From positions 682,001 through 746,000 of the forward strand of contig NZ_JAECMT010000002.1 in NCBI RefSeq assembly GCF_016019935.1: a DNA stretch of 64,000 nucleotides, written 5' to 3'. The notes under the pieces are model-generated. The model saw only the letters and a list, made by a program, of their open reading frames with translations, searched no databases and was not told where the DNA came from. A program made the position numbers and the translations under genes. Numbering within the stretch: the first letter of the stretch is position 1; every line of letters starts with the position of its first letter. Below are positions 35,293 to 46,500 of this stretch, one piece after another. This stretch comes from Paenibacillus sp. GSMTC-2017 (GTDB taxonomy: Bacteria; Bacillota; Bacilli; Paenibacillales; Paenibacillaceae).

Positions 35293-37209
35293 ATGAACCC
35301 ATTGCTGCGCGATATAGATATTGAAATCAATCGGCTAACAACCAAGTTGTTGCAACAACAGCAGCAAGATGGTTCGTGGCATTTTTGCTTCGAAAATAAT
35401 ACGACTATCGATTCGTACGTCATTATTCTCTTCCGTACGTTAGACGTTCAAAATAACGATATAATTCGCAAACTTCACGACCGTATCCTTGCCGCACAGC
35501 AAGAGGATGGCGGATGGCGTTTGTATCGCGATGAAATAGAGGGAAATCCTTCTGCTTCAATCGATGCCTATTACGCTTTGCTCTTTTCTGGATATAGTCA
35601 ATCAACGGATGAAGCTATCCTTCGAGCCGAACGTTATATCCGATCTAAAGGTGGCATTGCGTCAACAACTAGCATTTTATCTAAAGCAATTCTAGCTGCT
35701 ACCGGTCAGCGGAAATGGCCGCTCTCGATCTCCTCTATCCCACTTGAGGTACTGCTTTTCCCTTCCTCCTTTCCTATTAACATCTTTGATTTTTCCGGTT
35801 ACGCAAGAGTACATTTAGTTCCCATGTTAATTATGGCAAGTAAAAACTTTTCTATTCGAACAGACAACACACCTGATTTAAGTGCTATTATTTTAAATCG
35901 GGCATCAGATAGTGATATTGACGAAAGCTCTGAACATCTAACCGTCGAACATCAGGAAATGATGGGCAATATGCGATCTGGGCTAAACAGACTGCTTGGA
36001 GCTTCTGGTTATATCCATGAGGTTGCGACTAAAAAGGCTGAGCAGTTTATGCTCGATCGAATTGAATCAGATGGAACTTTATATAGCTATGCTAGCAGTA
36101 CAATAGTAATGGTCTTCGCTCTACTTTCGCTTGGCTATAATAACGATCATCCACTTATTGCTCAAGCTGTAGAAGGATTAACGAATATGCAGTGGCGAAC
36201 AAATGACTATACAACTATTCAAAACTCTCCCTCAACGATCTGGGATACGGCATTGATAACTTACGCCTTACAACAATCGGGTACTCCCCATGAACAAGTA
36301 TCCATTCAGAATGCGACATCTTATTTAATAAATAAACAGCATACTAAACGGGGGGATTGGAGCAAGCATAACCCGAATACAGCACCTGGAGGCTGGGGAT
36401 TTTCTGCAACGAATACAATTAATCCTGACGTCGACGATACTACTGCTGCACTGCGTGCAATTAAGGGCTTCCGCCAAGTAGATCCATCTTCCAAAGAATC
36501 ATGGAATCGTGGTCTAAACTGGGTTCTCTCTATGCAAAATAAAGACGGCGGCTGGCCTGCTTTTGAAAAAAACACGACCAATCGCATGCTCACATGGCTC
36601 TCAATCGATGGTGCTAAATCTGCCGCAATTGATCCTTCCGAAGCTGATCTAACAGGGAGAACATTAGAATACCTTGGCAACTTCGCCGGGCTCGACATCC
36701 AGCATAGCTATATCAAACGCGGTGCTGATTGGCTCTTTCATAATCAGGAGAAGGACGGTTCTTGGTATGGCAGATGGGGAATTTGTTACATTTATGGAAC
36801 ATGGGCTGCAATAACAGGGTTAAAATCTGTCGGAATTCACTCAAACCATACTTCGATTCAAAAGGCAACTAAGTGGCTGCTTAGCATACAAAATGCTGAC
36901 GGCGGCTTTGGAGAGTCCTGCAGAAGTGATCGACAGCAACATTATGTAGCCTTAGGTGAAAGTACTCCGTCACAAACCGCTTGGGCTTTGGATGCACTAA
37001 TTTCCATTTACCCACGTCCAACCGTAAATATAAATAGAGGTATAGAACGGCTAATCGCTTCGTTACACAGAGAAAATTGGACGACAACATATCCAACCGG
37101 AGCTGGACTTCCAGGCAACTTTTATGTCCATTACCACAGTTATCGATATATCTGGCCGTTGCTTACTTTGGGCAATTATCGGAGGAAATATGGTTCTAGT
37201 GGCGGTTAG
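35293..37209 (+). CDS. sqhC: class II triterpene cyclase (squalene-hopene / sporulenol type)
   Basis: 638 residues, the usual length. The protonating motif DVDD (Asp379-Asp382, in NPDVDDTTAALRAI) is the DxDD of class II terpene cyclases. Several QW-type repeats are visible: QQQDGSWHF, QQEDGGWRL, GLNWVLSMQNKDGGWPAFE, HNQEKDGSWYGRW and SIQNADGGFGES. The enzyme is a monotopic membrane protein that cyclises squalene to hopene or, in Bacillus, tetraprenyl-beta-curcumene to sporulenol. The N-terminus resembles B. subtilis SqhC, whose product coats spores, but the substrate cannot be decided from sequence alone. GGAGG lies ten bases before the ATG. It is a single gene, with no squalene synthase nearby. 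Confidence 0.92.
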   Translation: MNPLLRDIDIEINRLTTKLLQQQQQDGSWHFCFENNTTIDSYVIILFRTLDVQNNDIIRKLHDRILAAQQEDGGWRLYRDEIEGNPSASIDAYYALLFSGYSQSTDEAILRAERYIRSKGGIASTTSILSKAILAATGQRKWPLSISSIPLEVLLFPSSFPINIFDFSGYARVHLVPMLIMASKNFSIRTDNTPDLSAIILNRASDSDIDESSEHLTVEHQEMMGNMRSGLNRLLGASGYIHEVATKKAEQFMLDRIESDGTLYSYASSTIVMVFALLSLGYNNDHPLIAQAVEGLTNMQWRTNDYTTIQNSPSTIWDTALITYALQQSGTPHEQVSIQNATSYLINKQHTKRGDWSKHNPNTAPGGWGFSATNTINPDVDDTTAALRAIKGFRQVDPSSKESWNRGLNWVLSMQNKDGGWPAFEKNTTNRMLTWLSIDGAKSAAIDPSEADLTGRTLEYLGNFAGLDIQHSYIKRGADWLFHNQEKDGSWYGRWGICYIYGTWAAITGLKSVGIHSNHTSIQKATKWLLSIQNADGGFGESCRSDRQQHYVALGESTPSQTAWALDALISIYPRPTVNINRGIERLIASLHRENWTTTYPTGAGLPGNFYVHYHSYRYIWPLLTLGNYRRKYGSSGG

Positions 37210-37225
37210 GATGTTAATAAAACAA

Positions 37226-37254
37226 TAGATGCTCACATCAATTGTGAGCATCTA
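37226..37254. terminator. hairpin after the triterpene cyclase gene
   Basis: TAGATGCTCACA and TGTGAGCATCTA form a perfect 12-bp stem with a five-base loop, but no T run follows on the plus strand. Confidence 0.55.
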
Positions 37255-37309
37255 CTACGCAATCTTTCCTTACTACAAGAAGAGCACATTACATTGAAAA
37301 AGAAATATT

Positions 37310-37466
37310 TTATCGATCAGCGCTATACAGACTACCCAAGATCTCATTCAAAACTGTAATTCTGTTAATTGTATCAGGTGGAGACGATTCTCCTGAAAGT
37401 ATGGATAACGTGCTCTCTAGCAACTCCAATTTGTGGCAACATAATTGGAACATTCGAATCTAACAT
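37310..37466 (-). pseudogene. frameshifted remnant of a collagen-family N-terminal domain gene
   Basis: The minus-strand ATG at 37466 sits behind GGAGGGGAATAATC, almost the leader of the intact gene at 39647. Frame one reads MLDSNVPIMLPQIG against [14 protein letters not shown] in the paralogue at 40812. A second frame then reads LESTLSILSGESSPPDTINR and ITVLNEIL against the paralogues' [18 protein letters not shown] and TINES. The ~30 residues between these blocks in the family are missing, so the gene carries an internal deletion and frameshift. A promoter-like element survives upstream (37512-37544). The rest of 37210-37814 holds two hairpins and no gene that I can support. Confidence 0.65.
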
Positions 37467-37511
37467 GATTATTCCCCTCCAGCTTTCAAAGTCACCAAAT
37501 TATGATTCTTG

Positions 37512-37544
37512 TAAAATACGGAAAAATATATTCATTTGAAAGAA
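37512..37544 (-). promoter_or_regulatory. shared promoter element, remnant copy
   Basis: Minus strand TTCTTTC, 17 bases, CGTATTTTA, the latter beginning 54 bases before the remnant's ATG. The spacing equals that of the four intact paralogues; the upstream box is degenerate. Confidence 0.45.
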
Positions 37545-37764
37545 ACAAAGAATCTAATTTCAATAAAATGATAGAAGTTTACTATTTATCTAAAGTTACT
37601 TTATTTTATTTACAAACATATTCTTTGACTGGATAACGAAAGACAGACGTAGTGCCGTAAGAATTAAGTGGTAATTATGTGTTTGAAAAAAGATACTGAA
37701 GCAGCTCAGATACGTGGAAAAATACATCGAGGTTTGTTTGCGTACAACGAAAGGAATTGATGAA

Positions 37765-37802
37765 AACAACAAATAGACGCCCACATGTTAAGTGAGCGTC
37801 CA
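37765..37802 (-). terminator. terminator of the large collagen-like gene
   Basis: Minus strand GACGCTCAC, loop, GTGGGCGTC, then TATTTGTTG. One G-T pair in the stem. Confidence 0.65.
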
Positions 37803-37814
37803 TTTATTAAGAGA

Positions 37815-39662
<1,848 letters not shown>

Positions 39663-39695
39663 TCAGCCAATTGATGTCAATATTCAAAGCTAGCA

Positions 39696-39738
39696 TATTC
39701 TATGAAGAAATCTATCAAATGGAACTAGGTTTCAGTGG
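39696..39738 (-). promoter_or_regulatory. shared promoter element of the collagen family (long gene)
   Basis: Minus strand CCACT, five bases, CTAGTTC, 17 bases, CATAGAATA; the last box begins 57 bases before the ATG. CATA-NNN-TA matches the -10 of sigma-K, the late mother-cell sigma factor; the -35 AC of sigma-K is not evident. Confidence 0.6.
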
Positions 39739-39773
39739 GAAAATATAAAACAATTATCAATCGTAATAGAAGC

Positions 39774-39811
39774 AAAAAATCACTTGGCAGAGTAGCCAAA
39801 TGATTTTTATT
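39774..39811. terminator. terminator of the short collagen-like gene
   Basis: AAATCACTTGGC and GCCAAATGATTT pair with a six-base loop; the minus strand continues into a T run at 39774-39779. Confidence 0.8.
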
Positions 39812-39861
39812 GCTAACTATACCTTAATTTATGCATCAGTTACGTTAATTTCTATCTCTTA

Positions 39862-40812
39862 CTAGACAGAAGGACCATTTGCGAATTTAAATACTCGAAT
39901 ATTTGCAGATGCACTAGTAACAGCCATACCAGGTGTTTGAACGATCGTTCTAGCACCAACTGAAACGTTTATAAGCTGAATAGTAAATGGTGTTGAAGTA
40001 ATATTGATGAGAGCACCACCAGATAAGTTCCCACCATTAACGGAATCATCAGCAATTGCGGAAAATGGACTCACACCATTTTGATTCAAAGCAAATACAC
40101 TTGCAGGACCACCAGCTTCGAGGTTAACGTACCAATCTACATAATATAGACCCACTTCACTTGCTGTAATTGTATCTATACCATTAAAAGTAAGGGCAGT
40201 CCCTGCAACATCCACAGTATTGCCTGCAACTGCGCCATTAACTGGAATGACTTGTGCGGCATTGAGTGCTACTTCAATAAAACTTGATAACCCTAAGCCT
40301 GTTGCTCCTGTTGCACCCGTTGCTCCTGTTGCCCCAGTTGCTCCTGTTGCTCCTGTTGCTCCTGTCGCACCTGTTGCACCTGTTGCACCCGTTGCTCCAG
40401 TTGCTCCAGTTGCTCCAGTTGCTCCTGTTGCTCCTGTTGCTCCTGTTGCTCCTGTTGCACCTGTGCCTACCCCAGGAGGACCTGTTGGCCCTGTCGGACC
40501 TGTTGGACCAACTCCGGCAGGCGAACTAAGAATGGTGTTAAGCTTATTGTTTAATAAAAATTCTTTTTTCGTGACTGCTTGAATCGTGTCTCTAACGCTT
40601 TCATTAACAGTCAAAATGTCGCTAATCGTTGCTGGGGGAGACGTTACTCCTGGTAATGTACCGAGCACAAATTGAAGTTTTTCTCCTTCGGCATTCAAAA
40701 TGTGGCTGAGTCCAAGCTCTTCAAGAGCGATGGAAGAAAGCAATAAATTAATAGCATCATCTCTAGTAAGACTAATCTGAGGTGTAATATTAGGAATATT
40801 TGATTGTGACAT
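39862..40812 (-). CDS. collagen-like spore-surface (BclA-type) protein, short
   Basis: 316 residues from the ATG at 40812 ([14 protein letters not shown]) behind AAAGGAGATTGATT. The first 95 residues are nearly the same N-terminal domain as in the long paralogue. It is followed by [13 protein letters not shown] and an uninterrupted run of about sixteen GAT triplets, then a C-terminal domain of ~140 residues ([52 protein letters not shown]). That domain has the beta-sandwich pattern of BclA/C1q-like trimer heads and differs from the one in the long gene. A similar promoter element lies upstream and a terminator downstream. Spore-surface location is inferred from family resemblance. Confidence 0.88.
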   Translation of the reverse strand: MSQSNIPNITPQISLTRDDAINLLLSSIALEELGLSHILNAEGEKLQFVLGTLPGVTSPPATISDILTVNESVRDTIQAVTKKEFLLNNKLNTILSSPAGVGPTGPTGPTGPPGVGTGATGATGATGATGATGATGATGATGATGATGATGATGATGATGATGATGATGATGLGLSSFIEVALNAAQVIPVNGAVAGNTVDVAGTALTFNGIDTITASEVGLYYVDWYVNLEAGGPASVFALNQNGVSPFSAIADDSVNGGNLSGGALINITSTPFTIQLINVSVGARTIVQTPGMAVTSASANIRVFKFANGPSV

Positions 40813-40860
40813 AATCAATCTCCTTTCGAGCCTACAAATTTTATTAATTCATGGCTTGAA

Positions 40861-40903
40861 TATAGTACGTAAGTGACAAATAGTTTGAACCGTACAATAG
40901 TGG
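40861..40903 (-). promoter_or_regulatory. shared promoter element (short collagen gene)
   Basis: Minus strand CCACT, five bases, ACGGTTC, 17 bases, CGTACTATA, beginning 57 bases before the ATG. Confidence 0.55.
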
Positions 40904-41049
40904 AGTATGGTTGTCCTAGTTTATCTGTATTACTAATTACATTTAAAAAAGGACTGGTTTGCACTCATTCCCAACCCACAAAATTTAATATCCAATGCCT
41001 CAATATTCTCTGAAATGAAATAATCAATTGAACTGGACAAGGGTGACTT

Positions 41050-41090
41050 GAAATAAATAGGCACTCGCAAAATGCTGCGAGTGCCTATTA
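41050..41090 (-). terminator. terminator of the first stand-alone N-domain gene
   Basis: TAGGCACTCGCA and TGCGAGTGCCTA form a perfect 12-bp stem with a six-base loop; the minus strand continues ATTTATTT. Confidence 0.8.
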
Positions 41091-41164
41091 GTAGATATAA
41101 TAATTCTATGCAACGAGCATTCAGTTAAGCCGAACATACTTATAGATGGATAGTTTTCCTCTCC

Positions 41165-41467
41165 CTATTCTGGTAGAAGGGATAGAACACTCTGTAACTT
41201 GCTGTCCAACAGAAACTCCTTCTTAGTTAACACCCGAATTGTTTCCCGAACACTTGCGTTTACTGCCAAAATATCGCTTAGTGTAGGTGTAGGTGAAGTT
41301 ACGCCAGGAAGAGTTCCGAGTACAAATTGTATTTTTTCACCTTCAGCATTCAAAATATGACTAAGACCTAGCTCTTCTAGAGCAATCGAAGCCAGCAATA
41401 AATTAATTGCATCATCTCTCGTAATCGTAATCTCAGGTGTAATATTCGGAATATTTGCTTGTGACAT
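41165..41467 (-). CDS. stand-alone N-terminal-domain protein of the collagen family
   Basis: 100 residues consisting only of the domain that begins the two collagen-like proteins: [56 protein letters not shown] and [15 protein letters not shown]. It ends at the point where the collagen repeats begin in the longer proteins. GAGGGGATTAAAA precedes the ATG and the shared promoter element lies 56 bases upstream. I do not know a function; a partner that co-assembles with, or caps, the collagen-like filaments through the same domain is plausible. The adjacent gene is a near-identical copy. Confidence 0.85.
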   Translation of the reverse strand: MSQANIPNITPEITITRDDAINLLLASIALEELGLSHILNAEGEKIQFVLGTLPGVTSPTPTLSDILAVNASVRETIRVLTKKEFLLDSKLQSVLSLLPE

Positions 41468-41514
41468 TTTTAATCCCCTCTCGATTGATTGAATATTAAA
41501 TTTATGACTTTCAT

Positions 41515-41547
41515 TTACTTATGAAACGAAGTTTTGGTACCTACTAG
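41515..41547 (-). promoter_or_regulatory. shared promoter element (first N-domain gene)
   Basis: Minus strand CTAGTAG, 17 bases, CATAAGTAA, beginning 56 bases before the ATG. The CCACT block is not conserved here. Confidence 0.5.
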
Positions 41548-41583
41548 GCACTAATCAAAAGTGAAAGTTGTTCATGCACTCTA

Positions 41584-41883
41584 CTACGGTAGGAGTGAAA
41601 TAACGCTTTGAAGCTTGCTATCCAACAGAAACTCCTTCTTCGTTAACACACTTATTGTTTCCCGAACACTTGCGTTTACTGTCAAAATATCGCTTAGTGT
41701 AGGTGTAGGTGAAGTTACGCCAGGAAGAGTTCCGAGTACAAATTGTATTTTTTCACCTTCAGCATTCAGAATATGACTAAGACCTAGCTCTTCCAGAGCA
41801 ATCGAAGCCAGCAATAAATTAATTGCATCATCTCTCGTAATTGTAATTTCAGGTGTAATATTCGGAATATTTGCTTGTGACAT
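41584..41883 (-). CDS. stand-alone N-terminal-domain protein, second copy
   Basis: 99 residues, differing from the preceding copy at only a handful of positions ([13 protein letters not shown] against [13 protein letters not shown]; ends SVISLLP). It begins [20 protein letters not shown] behind GGAGAAAATAAAAA. The two copies face the same way, are separated by 116 bases and are each preceded by their own promoter element, so they form a tandem duplication with independent transcription. No collagen region follows. Function unknown; spore-surface assembly is inferred from the family. Confidence 0.85.
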   Translation of the reverse strand: MSQANIPNITPEITITRDDAINLLLASIALEELGLSHILNAEGEKIQFVLGTLPGVTSPTPTLSDILTVNASVRETISVLTKKEFLLDSKLQSVISLLP

Positions 41884-41932
41884 TTTTTATTTTCTCCTTT
41901 CGAGCCTCTGAAGTTGTTTTTCATGGCTTACA

Positions 41933-41975
41933 TAACCTATGACGTTTACCCTGGCTTTGAACTAGACATTAGTGG
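41933..41975 (-). promoter_or_regulatory. shared promoter element (second N-domain gene)
   Basis: Minus strand CCACT, five bases, CTAGTTC, 17 bases, CATAGGTTA, beginning 58 bases before the ATG. This copy and that of the long collagen gene are the best matches. Confidence 0.6.
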
Positions 41976-42004
41976 AAAAATCAAAATAATAACTCCAGAC
42001 AGAG

Positions 42005-42040
42005 CAAAAAAGCACAATCCGAGTTGGAATGTGCTTTTCC
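42005..42040. terminator. terminator of the VOC gene
   Basis: AAAAAGCACA and TGTGCTTTT pair around a 13-base loop, with A/T runs on both sides, just downstream of the minus-strand VOC gene. Confidence 0.75.
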
Positions 42041-42061
42041 ATAACAAGTTCCTATTTTAAA

Positions 42062-42424
42062 CTAAGCTATCGCAGTAAATTCGATAACCCCAAAGGAAAG
42101 ACCATCTATATCTTCACAATAGGCGAATACGCCAACCTCAGGAATATCCATCTTTTCACTTGTTACTTTGCCACCTGCTTGTTCCACTTTACCTAAGTAC
42201 TCGTCAAGATTTTCAACTTTTATCGTATTAATAGTCCGTACCGCGTCTTCTGAAGCCGCTTTCATTATGCCGCCATCGATTCCTTCATCCTCAGCAGGAC
42301 CAGTGATAACGGACCAGTACCCCTCCATCATTTCTTGGAATTCCCACCCAAATACATCCTTATAAAAAGCCATTTTCTTCTCTGGATCTTTAGCTTCAAT
42401 TTCAAAATGAACGACACGTGACAT
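42062..42424 (-). CDS. VOC-superfamily (glyoxalase/bleomycin-resistance-like) protein
   Basis: 120 residues from the ATG at 42424 (MSRVVHFEIEAKDPEKKMAF), which follows GAGGAG at nine bases. The single-domain pattern FYKDVFGWEF, a GGIMKA segment, VENLDEYLGKVEQAGGKV and FAYCEDIDGLSFGVIEF matches the VOC group that includes many antibiotic-binding and lyase-like proteins; the terminal metal-ligand Glu is present. Substrate unknown. An AraC-type regulator gene lies upstream in the same orientation, 100 bases away, and may control it (inference from position only). Confidence 0.8.
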   Translation of the reverse strand: MSRVVHFEIEAKDPEKKMAFYKDVFGWEFQEMMEGYWSVITGPAEDEGIDGGIMKAASEDAVRTINTIKVENLDEYLGKVEQAGGKVTSEKMDIPEVGVFAYCEDIDGLSFGVIEFTAIA

Positions 42425-42524
42425 GCAAACCACTCCTCTTCATCCAGTAGTCTGGTAAGACCCTATGCACATAGTAACTAAATCATGTTCATAAAACTTC
42501 TTCTACTTTGCTCTATTTAAACGA

Positions 42525-43370
42525 CTACTCTATTCCATCAATAAAATTTTGAATCAGTAGAGGGAATGAAATGAGAATTGGCGGGTCATAAAATCTAGGT
42601 GGACGGAGCGTGACATCGCTAACACCCTTTGTAATCCCATTTGCAATTGTAAGTTTACCAATCGCTTTTCCACGTAGAGCATGTTGAGGATGCAAGTACT
42701 CATCATGTGGGGCATCCCAAGAAAATGCAATCGCCATAACATAATAAACACCATCGGGAACATTTGGTATTGCATATTTGCCTGGGCCAAATAACATCGT
42801 GCATCCTATAGGCTTCCCCATCGGAATCGGCTTTGGAAACAAACCTACACATATGATTCCATCTAGTGAGCTCGGAGCTTTAACATATCCCTCAACATTA
42901 GAAGGGGAATTATATCTGAGCGCAATCCTCATTCGCTGTATCTCTTCTAGTCCCAACATCTTTTTTTCTATAAAAGCTCTGAACTGCTGGGGCGACAATC
43001 CAATAAAGCGAGCAAAGTTTGTTGAAAATGTCCCAAAGCTGCTATAACCTACCGTTTGACCAACTTCAGTTGCTGTAGAGCTGGATTTTAATAAAAGCCT
43101 TTTACTCCATTGAAATCGAAGGGCTGACAGAAATAAACGTGGAGGAATACCTGTGACTGAGCGGAAAATGCGGTCAAAATGAAACGGACTATAAGAGGCT
43201 GCATTCGCTAGCTCCTCTGATGAAAGCGTCGAATCATCTAATCGATGAATCATTTGCCTGATAGCTTCTCTAACTGAATGTTCATGATCTTCTTCAATGG
43301 ATTGAGATAACGAGACTGTTTCATCTATAGTCTGGTCAAGTTGACTAAACAAATTGTTCACATCATTCAC
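42525..43370 (-). CDS. AraC-family regulator with C-terminal effector-like domain
   Basis: 281 residues. The DNA-binding part is near the N-terminus (about 30-135): SSEELANAASYSPFHFDRIF and RSVTGIPPRLFLSALRFQWS, then ATEVGQTVGYSSFGTFSTNF and FARFIGLSPQQFR. The C-terminal ~130 residues (ICVGLFPKPIPMGKPIGCTM, NVPDGVYYVMAIAFSWD) have no Pfam-level identity that I can name with confidence; a small-molecule sensor is likely. Regulators of the MarA/Rob-like plan (HTH first, sensor behind) often answer drugs. The VOC gene downstream is a plausible target. GAGG lies about ten bases before the ATG. Confidence 0.82.
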   Translation of the reverse strand: MNDVNNLFSQLDQTIDETVSLSQSIEEDHEHSVREAIRQMIHRLDDSTLSSEELANAASYSPFHFDRIFRSVTGIPPRLFLSALRFQWSKRLLLKSSSTATEVGQTVGYSSFGTFSTNFARFIGLSPQQFRAFIEKKMLGLEEIQRMRIALRYNSPSNVEGYVKAPSSLDGIICVGLFPKPIPMGKPIGCTMLFGPGKYAIPNVPDGVYYVMAIAFSWDAPHDEYLHPQHALRGKAIGKLTIANGITKGVSDVTLRPPRFYDPPILISFPLLIQNFIDGIE

Positions 43371-43460
43371 CCGCTTCCTCTCAATCTCAAGCGTTACACG
43401 AATTGCATATCGTATACAAATTATATCATATAAGGAAACATATATTTCTAAAATAATACC

Positions 43461-43496
43461 AAAAAATGACTCCCGCTAAATTTCGGCAGGAGTCAC
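43461..43496 (-). terminator. terminator of the first M4 metalloprotease gene
   Basis: Minus strand TGACTCCTGCC, loop, GCGGGAGTCA, then a T run (43461-43466). Confidence 0.8.
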
Positions 43497-43533
43497 AATA
43501 ATTAATAATGTTACGAATTAATGGATTACTTAA

Positions 43534-46500
43534 TTATTTCGAGTTTTCTTCAAGCACATTCAATAAGACAGTTACTGCCTCTGCTCTAGTAGCTTGCGCA
43601 CTTGGTTTAAACAGATTGCCATCTTTACCTTGCATAATACCCGCCACCTTCACTGCGGAAATGGCAGCTTTAGCCCATGCCGGAATGGATGCGTCATCTG
43701 CGAAGTCTGTTTTTGCGCCAGACACAACTTTTAATTCTAAAGCTTTAGCAATCATCGATGCCATTTCGGAACGAGTAATGGTTGCATCAGGACGGAAAGT
43801 TCCATCAGCATATCCTGTAATAATGCCCAGTTTCACTGCTTGCGCTACAGAATCTTTTGCCCAAGCTTCAATTTTAGCACTATCAGTAAAGGTTAATGCC
43901 TCTCCCTTTTGCTCTGATTTTAGAACCATCATCAACATAACGGCAAATTGTTCTCTCGTAACAGAATCATTTGGTTTGAACGTACCATTTGAATAACCAT
44001 TTACAAAACCAGCAGCTACTGCTTGCTTGATATTTGCTTCTGCCCAGTGTCCGGCAATGTCGCTAAATGAAACAGTTGGTTCTATTGTTTTGTCAATCGC
44101 AAAAACAGCGAATTTCGTAAAGTGATCAACTTCTACTGTAATTTGATTTCCGCTTACAGTTCCGCCAGCGACCTCAACCCATACCTTTTTCACTTCATCA
44201 TAATAGAAAATAACTGGTTTTTGGTTAGCACCAACTTTAGTAGGATCGAAAGTAAGTTTCAGCGTTACTTTTTTACTGAAGTTTTCGGTAATGTTTTTCA
44301 ATATTTCATAAATAGGACTTGCAAGAGTTGTTTTGTCCGTTACAAATGGAGTTTGATCAAGTACTTTTTCAATCGTTATTTTCAACTCTTTGTCCGATGC
44401 TCCAACTGGTATGGAAACATTTACATCTGTGCCTAAGCCAACTTCACCTGCTTGTCCAGCAGGAATAGTAACTTTACCATTTGTTGAAGTAACAGGACCG
44501 GTCGGTACGACATATCCACCACCGCCGCTGTAGCTTCTAGTAGACGTAACAGTTACTGTAAATGAAGTACTTGCTATATTACCTTTACCATTATCTGCTT
44601 TAACCGTAATGATAGACGTTCCAGCTGATATCGGATCAATTGTTAGAGATTGATTATTAATTGTTGCACTTGCAACGCCATAGGTACTAGATGTAACTGT
44701 ATAAGTCAACGAGTCTTCTGGAATTGGGTTAATGAACACGTCTGCAAAAGATAAACTCAAATCTGATGCATTATCTGTAACAGTTTGATTTGAAATTGAT
44801 TTCGCAACATGAAGCACACTATTCCGAGATACGATATCGGAGTCTCCTGCATCTTCTCCACCTGTAATTGCAAGTTTAAATTGATAATCGCTCGACTTCG
44901 TTAAACCAGTGACAGTTGCTTCTGTACTGTTCGGCTGCAGTTGCGCGGTTGTTACAGCATTTGCCCATGTTTTACCGTTATCAATGGATTGCAATAGTGA
45001 AATAGCAGTAGCATTTTTTGCTGTAGGCCACTTTAAGGTTGCTGTTGTATCTGTAGTAGATACGATATCAAGAAATTGTTCAAACTCAATTGTGAATCCA
45101 TCTTTAGCATAATCGATGATTTGATATTCAGAATAACTCTTGAAAGCATGGAACTGAAATTTAAGAGCAAGGTTTTCTATGTCATCCCGATCTGTATGAT
45201 GTTCTGCTACTCCCGTAAACGTAAGTTTAATTTCTTTTGGACCTACATAAGTGGCTTTCGCTGTTAAGCCTTTAGGAATAGGCGAAACAACAAGTTGTCC
45301 ATTTGCTATGAAATCTCCACCAAAATCAGGAAGCACTAAAAAATCATCATCCGTAAAAGTAATATATTTGATCGTAATTTCACCTTGAATTTCACCATTA
45401 TTGGCAGCTGTTTCGACAAAGGGAACTGATTCGTAACTTAATGAGTCAAGACTATTAGAAACATGGACAGTCCATTTAATCTTCGTATCTACTAATTCAT
45501 CGTTAGATTTAATCCAGTATTCTCCGAGGTTGTCGCTAAAATCTTGATCTCCTACTCCTTCTACTATAGTTGCACCATCGGAAACCTCGATTTCAGGTTT
45601 AAACTGAGATAAGTCCGTTCCTACCGGAACACTTATGAATATAGATCTTGAATTTTTATCGAAATGAACATCACTAGTTTCTGGTACTTCAACAGACTCA
45701 ATATTATAGTTATAGCCATAAGGTAAGCCTACTTCTGCCCACGCATCTTTAACTGCTTGAATGATGCCAACATTCCCAGTATTGTTATCTACATACGCTT
45801 CAGCAGCCGAAACAAATGCATCTCTAGAGTCTTCGAAATCAGAAACAGGTGTTAAGCGATTTACTACTACATCATAGCTAAGTTGACCCAAAATATCTTT
45901 TCCGTCAATGCCTAAACTATCAATTTTAGTTGCTATTAAATAAGCAGCTTTGTTCTGTATTCCGCTATTAATATGAACACCGCCATTGTCACCTTCAAAT
46001 GGGCTACGGGGAAGATACCAATAGTCATTCATTGTTGCCGGTGAACCACCTAATTCTGGCATGGATGGGATAATTAACACTGAACCAGGATCTTTCATGT
46101 CTCGTATGACTTCTCCAGAATCTTCTCCTAGCTTCCACTCTTCATTACCCTCAAGCTCCATCTCTATCAAATTACCAAATATATCGGAAAACGACTCATT
46201 TAATGCACCCGATTGATGCCTATATTCGAGATCAGAAGAACGATCCGTCACTCCATGTGCGATTTCATGGCCAATGACGTCAAGTGAACAAGAGTAACAA
46301 ACTCCATTGCCATAATACATCGCTTCACCCGTCCAAAATGCATTACTAAACGGCTCACCCTCCACTAGGAAGAAATTCACAACCGAAGTCATAGACATTC
46401 CTTTATTATCTATACTATTTCGGTTGTGCTTATTTAAAAAATAATCGTAGACAATACCTGTATAAAAATGAGCATTAACTGCATTATGATCAACGTTTTG

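Noticed and set aside
37596-37784. 62-codon minus-strand frame downstream of the triterpene cyclase
   Set aside because: No ribosome site, no motif, AT-rich; it overlaps the terminator of the collagen-like gene.
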